9,574 bases of DNA. It comes from an uncultured Rhodobacter sp. Lineage in GTDB: Bacteria; Pseudomonadota; Alphaproteobacteria; Rhodobacterales; Rhodobacteraceae. Below, piece by piece: positions 6,479 through 9,574 of this stretch. How positions within the stretch are numbered: the first letter of the stretch is position 1; each line of letters begins with the position of its first letter. The notes beneath the pieces are model-generated. The model did not search any database. It was not told where the DNA came from and was given only the letters and a program-made list of their open reading frames with translations. The translations under genes and the position numbers were made by a program. Location of the stretch: contig CALGTJ010000611.1 of assembly GCA_937901435.1 (NCBI GenBank), forward strand, positions 1 to 9,574, read 5' to 3'.

Positions 6479-7405
6479 ATGAATAAATCGGCCTTTATTA
6501 TCCCCGCTGTCGTTGTGGTGCTTGCCACTGTCCTAAGCTCTGTCTTTATCGTGGAAGAACGCGAAAAAGCGCTGGTGCTGCAATTCGGTCAGATCAAATC
6601 GGTCAAGGAAGACCCCGGTTTGGCGTTCAAGATCCCCTTCATTCAAGAAGTGGTGCGCTATGATGACCGTATTCAGTCGCTGGACACCCCCCCAACCGAG
6701 GTCACGCCCTCGGATGACCGCCGTCTGGTCGTTGATGCCTTTGCCCGCTACCGTATCGCGGATGTGGTGCAGTTTCGCCAAGCCGTCGGTGTCGGCGGTC
6801 TGCGCAGCGCCGAGGATCGACTGATCGGCATCCTGAACGCCCAGATCCGGGCTGTACTGGGTTCTGAAGGGGTGACGTCGAACACAATCCTGTCGTCGGA
6901 TCGTGCAGAACTTATGGCGCGAATCTCTGCGCAGGCTCGGACACGGGCAGCGCCTTTGGGGTTGGAAGTGGTGGACGTGCGTCTGAAGCAGACCAACCTG
7001 CCGACGCAAAACCTTGACGCCACCTTTGCCCGGATGCGGGCGGAACGTGAACGTGAGGCCGCGGACGAGATCGCCCGCGGTGAAGAGGCCGCACTGCGGG
7101 TTCGGGCGCAAGCCGACCGAACCGTGGTCGAGCTGACCTCGGAAGCGTCGCGCGAAGCCGATATCGTTCGCGGTGAAGCGGATGCGCAGCGGAACAATGT
7201 TTTTGCAGAGGCCTATGGTCAAGATGCGGAATTCTTTGAGTTTTATCGCTCATTGTCCGCCTACGGCATCGCGCTGCAAGGCAGTAACTCGACGATGGTG
7301 ATGTCACCGGACAGCGAATTTTTCAACTACTTCGCCAACCCGATGGGGCGCCCGGCCGTTCCTGCTGCACCAACTCCGGCGCCGACCCCGGTACCTGCGC
7401 AGTAA
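6479..7405 (+). CDS. hflC: Protease modulator HflC (SPFH protein)
   Basis: Partner of HflK in the membrane complex that controls FtsH. The 308-aa protein begins with an N-terminal anchor (about 5-24, AFIIPAVVVVLATVLSSVFI). The SPFH domain starts VEEREKALVLQFGQIK (25-40) and continues with RRLVVDAFARYRI (81-93) and the HflC-typical VVDVRLKQTNLP (164-175). A charged helix (about 182-245) leads into EFFEFYRSLSAYG and the family hallmark MVMSPDSEFFNYF (273-285). The last 20 residues are a Pro/Ala/Thr tail. GAGGGGG (6463-6469) lies 9 nt before the ATG, 2 bp downstream of the hflK stop. The TAA stop overlaps the next gene's ATG (TAATG). hflK and hflC are thus one translational unit with DUF2065, echoing the E. 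coli hflK-hflC-yjeT order. Confidence 0.96.
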   Translation: MNKSAFIIPAVVVVLATVLSSVFIVEEREKALVLQFGQIKSVKEDPGLAFKIPFIQEVVRYDDRIQSLDTPPTEVTPSDDRRLVVDAFARYRIADVVQFRQAVGVGGLRSAEDRLIGILNAQIRAVLGSEGVTSNTILSSDRAELMARISAQARTRAAPLGLEVVDVRLKQTNLPTQNLDATFARMRAEREREAADEIARGEEAALRVRAQADRTVVELTSEASREADIVRGEADAQRNNVFAEAYGQDAEFFEFYRSLSAYGIALQGSNSTMVMSPDSEFFNYFANPMGRPAVPAAPTPAPTPVPAQ

Positions 7406-7599
7406 TGTCGACGGTACTACTGGCCATTGGCCTTGTACTTTGCATAGAGGGGCTGGTGTTCGCACTGGCCCCTTCGCGTTTGGAAGAATTATTAGAAATT
7501 TTACGCAACATGCCTATAGAGACCCGTAGACTGATCGGGCTGGGCGCGTTGGCCGTCGGTGTGACGTTGGTCTGGCTGGCAAAATTCCTTGGTGCGTGA
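7405..7599 (+). CDS. DUF2065 (YjeT-like) two-helix membrane protein
   Basis: A 64-aa protein with two hydrophobic helices, residues about 3-21 (TVLLAIGLVLCIEGLVFAL) and 42-62 (RLIGLGALAVGVTLVWLAKFL), joined by a charged loop APSRLEELLEILRNMPIETRR. Length, the IEGLVFALAPxR stretch and position right after hflC match the DUF2065/YjeT family, whose function is unknown. The start overlaps the hflC stop (TAATG), so translation probably depends on ribosomes finishing hflC. No separate ribosome site is evident. The link with HflKC-FtsH is suggested by conserved neighbourhood only. The gene is noticeably richer in A/T around 7480-7530 than its neighbours. Confidence 0.9.
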   Translation: MSTVLLAIGLVLCIEGLVFALAPSRLEELLEILRNMPIETRRLIGLGALAVGVTLVWLAKFLGA

Positions 7600-7601
7600 C
7601 G

Positions 7602-7620
7602 CTTGCGCGATAAACGCAAG
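7602..7620 (+). promoter_or_regulatory. Small hairpin just after the DUF2065 gene
   Basis: CTTGCG (7602-7607) and CGCAAG (7615-7620) form a perfect 6-bp stem with a 7-nt loop, starting 3 nt after the DUF2065 stop. It lacks a T-run, so it is at best a weak or Rho-assisted 3' end for the hflK-hflC-DUF2065 transcript. Confidence 0.3.
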
Positions 7621-7766
7621 GGTAACCGCCTAAGAACCGGCAAGACACCGCCGCGGGGGCTGCGCGGGCATGATTTGGATTGTTTCTGTCGATGACATAC
7701 TGTTCACATGGTATTGAGCAGGCGCGACGAGGGTTTGAGTTGTGTTCGTCAGCCCCTATCTAGAAG

Positions 7767-7795
7767 CTTGGACGTACAGATTGCCCCACGCATCT
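7767..7795 (+). promoter_or_regulatory. Candidate heat-shock (RpoH-type) promoter for the Do protease
   Basis: CTTG (7767-7770), 18 nt, then CGCATCT (7789-7795), ending 36 nt before the GTG start. Spacer and both boxes match the element upstream of hflK except one base. An alternative reading uses the CCCCAC at 7784-7789 as the downstream box with a shorter spacer. The rest of the 232-bp gap (7600-7831) holds only a poor sigma-70-like pair (TTGGAT 7675-7680, TACTGT 7698-7703). Confidence 0.35.
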
Positions 7796-7831
7796 GTTTG
7801 CGCATCGGGCCAAACAAAATGGAGTATCCCC

Positions 7832-9301
7832 GTGAAACATCAGGCACTCGCCATTCCAAACCAGATGACACCGCCCGCGCGCGGCCTTGTCGCCCTGACG
7901 CTGGGACTGGTGCTACTTCTCGCGCAAACCCTTGTTGCCAATGCGCAGGGGATGCCCAAAAGCTTTGCCGATCTGGCCGACAAGATCAGCCCGTCGGTGG
8001 TTAACATCACGACCTCGACCTCGGTTGCGGCCTCGACCGGTCCCGCGCCTGTGGTGCCGGATGGATCGCCGTTCGAGGATTTCTTTCGCGATTTCTTGGA
8101 CCGTAACCAGAATGGGCCAAACCGCCCGCGCCGGTCTAGTGCGCTGGGGTCGGGTTTTGTCATTTCCGAGGACGGCTTTATCATCACCAACAACCACGTG
8201 ATCGAAACCGCTGACGAGATCATGATTGAATTTTTCTCGGGCAAGGAACTGCCGGCCACGGTGGTCGGCACCGACCCCAACACCGATATTGCCCTGCTGA
8301 AGGTTGAAAGTGACGATCCGCTGCCGTTTGTAAAATTCGGCGACAGTGACATCGCGCGTGTTGGCGACTGGGTCATGGCGATGGGTAACCCGCTGGGGCA
8401 GGGGTTTTCTGTTTCGGTCGGGATTATTTCCGCCCGCAATCGCGCCCTGTCGGGCAGCTATGACGACTATCTTCAGACCGATGCGGCGATCAACCGGGGC
8501 AACTCTGGTGGTCCGCTTTTCAACATGGATGGCGACGTGATCGGTGTGAACACCGCGATCCTGTCGCCAAACGGGGGCTCGATCGGCATCGGGTTTGCCA
8601 TGTCCTCTGCTGTTGTCAGCAATGTGGTCGATCAGTTGCAGGAATTCGGCGAAACCCGTCGTGGTTGGCTGGGTGTACGCATTCAAGACGTGCAGCCTGA
8701 CGTTGCCGAGGCGCTGGGTCTAGAGCAGGCCGCCGGCGCGCTGGTCACGGATGTCCCCGAAGGTCCGGCGATGGATGCAGGCGTGTTGTCTGGCGATGTG
8801 ATCCTGACCTTTGACGGCCAAGACGTCACTGATACCCGCCAGTTGGTCCGTGTTGTCGGCAAAACTGCGGTCGGCAAAGCGGTGCGTGTCGTGGTGTTCC
8901 GCGATGGGGCAACCAAGACGCTGATGATCACACTGGGCCGCCGTGAAGATGCGCAGAACGCAGTGCCCGCCTCTGCCCCGGCAGCGCCGGATGAGCCGGT
9001 CGAGAAAGACATCCTTGGCGTGACGGTCACCGCCATGTCGGACGAACTGCGCGAGCAGCTTGGTCTGGATGCCAGTGCCTCGGGTCTTGTGGTCGGGGCC
9101 GTGGACGAGGCAAGCGAAGCCTTTGAAAAGGGCCTGCGTGCGGGTGATGTGATCACCGAGGCGGGTCAGCAAAACCTGGCCAGCATCAAGGATCTCGAGG
9201 ATCGCCTCGACGAGGCCAAAGAAGCAGGCCGCAAATCTTTGCTGCTGCTGGTCCGCCGCTCTGGCGAGCCTCGGTTTGTGGCGCTGTCGACGGGCAGCTG
9301 A
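7832..9301 (+). CDS. Do/DegP-type periplasmic serine endoprotease
   Basis: HtrA/DegP-family protease that degrades or refolds damaged envelope proteins in the periplasm. From GTG 7832 the 489-aa precursor has a signal peptide (hydrophobic core about 18-35, likely cut after ANA at 36-38). The chymotrypsin-like domain carries H122 (TNNHVI), D152 (NTDIALLKV) and S225 (RGNSGGPLF), a complete triad. PDZ1 (about 278-370, starting RGWLGVRIQDV) and PDZ2 (about 392-482, ILGVTVTAM...) are joined by an Ala/Pro-rich linker. Two PDZ domains place it with DegP/DegQ/MucD rather than DegS. GGAG at 7821-7824 lies 7 nt before the GTG. ATG 7865 would also keep the signal peptide but has no ribosome site, and GTG 7742 would place a poor leader before it. 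It follows hflKC by 232 bp and ends at a strong terminator. I leave the symbol open since degP, degQ and mucD cannot be separated here. Confidence 0.95.
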   Translation: MKHQALAIPNQMTPPARGLVALTLGLVLLLAQTLVANAQGMPKSFADLADKISPSVVNITTSTSVAASTGPAPVVPDGSPFEDFFRDFLDRNQNGPNRPRRSSALGSGFVISEDGFIITNNHVIETADEIMIEFFSGKELPATVVGTDPNTDIALLKVESDDPLPFVKFGDSDIARVGDWVMAMGNPLGQGFSVSVGIISARNRALSGSYDDYLQTDAAINRGNSGGPLFNMDGDVIGVNTAILSPNGGSIGIGFAMSSAVVSNVVDQLQEFGETRRGWLGVRIQDVQPDVAEALGLEQAAGALVTDVPEGPAMDAGVLSGDVILTFDGQDVTDTRQLVRVVGKTAVGKAVRVVVFRDGATKTLMITLGRREDAQNAVPASAPAAPDEPVEKDILGVTVTAMSDELREQLGLDASASGLVVGAVDEASEAFEKGLRAGDVITEAGQQNLASIKDLEDRLDEAKEAGRKSLLLLVRRSGEPRFVALSTGS

Positions 9302-9322
9302 TCCTCACCCAAAATCAATTAG

Positions 9323-9352
9323 AAAAGGGCGTCCAGACGGGCGCCCTTTTTT
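9323..9352 (+). terminator. Rho-independent terminator after the Do protease gene
   Basis: GGGCGTCC (9327-9334) pairs with GGGCGCCC (9339-9346) around an AGAC loop, with one G-U pair. A-T pairs flank the base (9323-9326 with 9347-9350), and a run of six T follows (9347-9352). It starts 21 nt after the stop. Read on the minus strand it ends in TTTT, so it may also stop the convergent gene to the right. Confidence 0.93.
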
Positions 9353-9409
9353 ATGTGGTGCGACCCAAAATATGGCCAACATCAAAGTGACGTGATGCTT
9401 GGAACTACG

Positions 9410-9574
9410 TCAATGCACCTCGACCCGCTGATATCCCTCGGGCACCTCGTCATAGGCCACCAGCCCCAATTGCCGCGCGGCGGCCTTGGACAGGATCGAA
9501 CTGTCCAGACCCTGCGGCTTTTGAAAGGCGCGGATGGCGTGGCGGGTGCGTTTGGTCATCTCGCCGTTGATCGG
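9410..9574 (-). CDS. C-terminal fragment of a protein with a peptidoglycan-binding-like domain
   Basis: The last 54 codons of a minus-strand gene, stop TGA at 9410-9412; the N-terminus lies beyond the right edge. The visible residues begin PINGEMTKRTRHAIRAFQKPQG, which resembles the PG_binding_1 repeat (DGxxGPxTRxAIRxFQ) found in cell-wall hydrolases and related envelope proteins. The remainder (LDSSILSKAAARQLGLVAYDEVPEGYQRVEVH) fits the closing helix of such a repeat plus a short tail. Codon use (G/C third positions) is like the other genes, so it is likely real. What enzyme, if any, it is attached to cannot be seen. It converges on the Do protease gene across a 108-bp gap containing the terminator. 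Confidence 0.7.
   Translation of the reverse strand, partial: PINGEMTKRTRHAIRAFQKPQGLDSSILSKAAARQLGLVAYDEVPEGYQRVEVH

Noticed and set aside
7742..7831. Extended GTG start for the Do protease
   Set aside because: The 30 extra residues would precede a normal signal peptide, no ribosome site supports it, and GGAG is well placed for GTG 7832. The stretch also carries the promoter-like boxes.
7913..8686. Minus-strand open frame of 257 codons opposite the Do protease
   Set aside because: It covers the protease catalytic domain, which has its intact triad on the other strand.
9388..9412. TGACGT...ACGTCA inverted repeat at the end of the right-edge gene
   Set aside because: Only 6-bp arms with a 13-nt loop, one arm including the stop codon, and no T-run. 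The nearby 9323-9352 hairpin is a far better terminator.

Overview
The window looks like chromosomal DNA of an alphaproteobacterium, most likely a marine Rhodobacteraceae (Roseobacter-type) strain. This rests on the fairly high GC content, the GTG and ATG starts with GGAG/AGGA-type ribosome sites, the length of RpiA (262 aa), and the rpiA-gor-hflK-hflC-DUF2065-Do protease order. No close relative was compared. There are no tRNA, rRNA, CRISPR, IS or phage features. No gene-free stretch exceeds about 235 bases.

Left part (1-3110). On the minus strand lie the N-terminal 332 codons of an L-serine ammonia-lyase (cut by the window edge) and, upstream of it, an ArsR-type winged-helix regulator. The regulator diverges from a plus-strand pair of small ferredoxin-like alpha+beta-barrel proteins (a NIPSNAP protein and an antibiotic-biosynthesis-monooxygenase protein) whose stop and start overlap as ATGA. 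A near-perfect 20-bp dyad sits in the divergent gap and is the obvious operator candidate. A small DUF454/YbaN-like membrane protein on the minus strand converges on the pair with no base between the two stop codons.

Middle part (3111-5267). rpiA (ribose-5-phosphate isomerase) and gor (glutathione reductase) are 9 bp apart and probably cotranscribed. They pair pentose-phosphate metabolism with NADPH-dependent glutathione reduction.

Right part (5334-9301). hflK, hflC and a DUF2065 gene are packed with 2-bp and overlapping junctions. They encode the SPFH complex known to control the FtsH protease, plus a small two-helix membrane protein. After a 232-bp gap comes a periplasmic Do/DegP-type serine protease with two PDZ domains, closed by a strong intrinsic terminator. 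This block is an envelope protein-quality-control island. Both hflK and the Do protease are preceded by the same CTTG-N18-C(A/G)CATCT pattern, which resembles an alphaproteobacterial heat-shock (RpoH) promoter. At the right edge a minus-strand gene contributes 54 C-terminal codons with a peptidoglycan-binding-like helix.

Most genes are well-known housekeeping or stress genes. The parts least explained by known biology are the ArsR/NIPSNAP/ABM module with its dyad and in-frame tandem duplication, and the regulatory DNA around gor-hflK and upstream of the Do protease.
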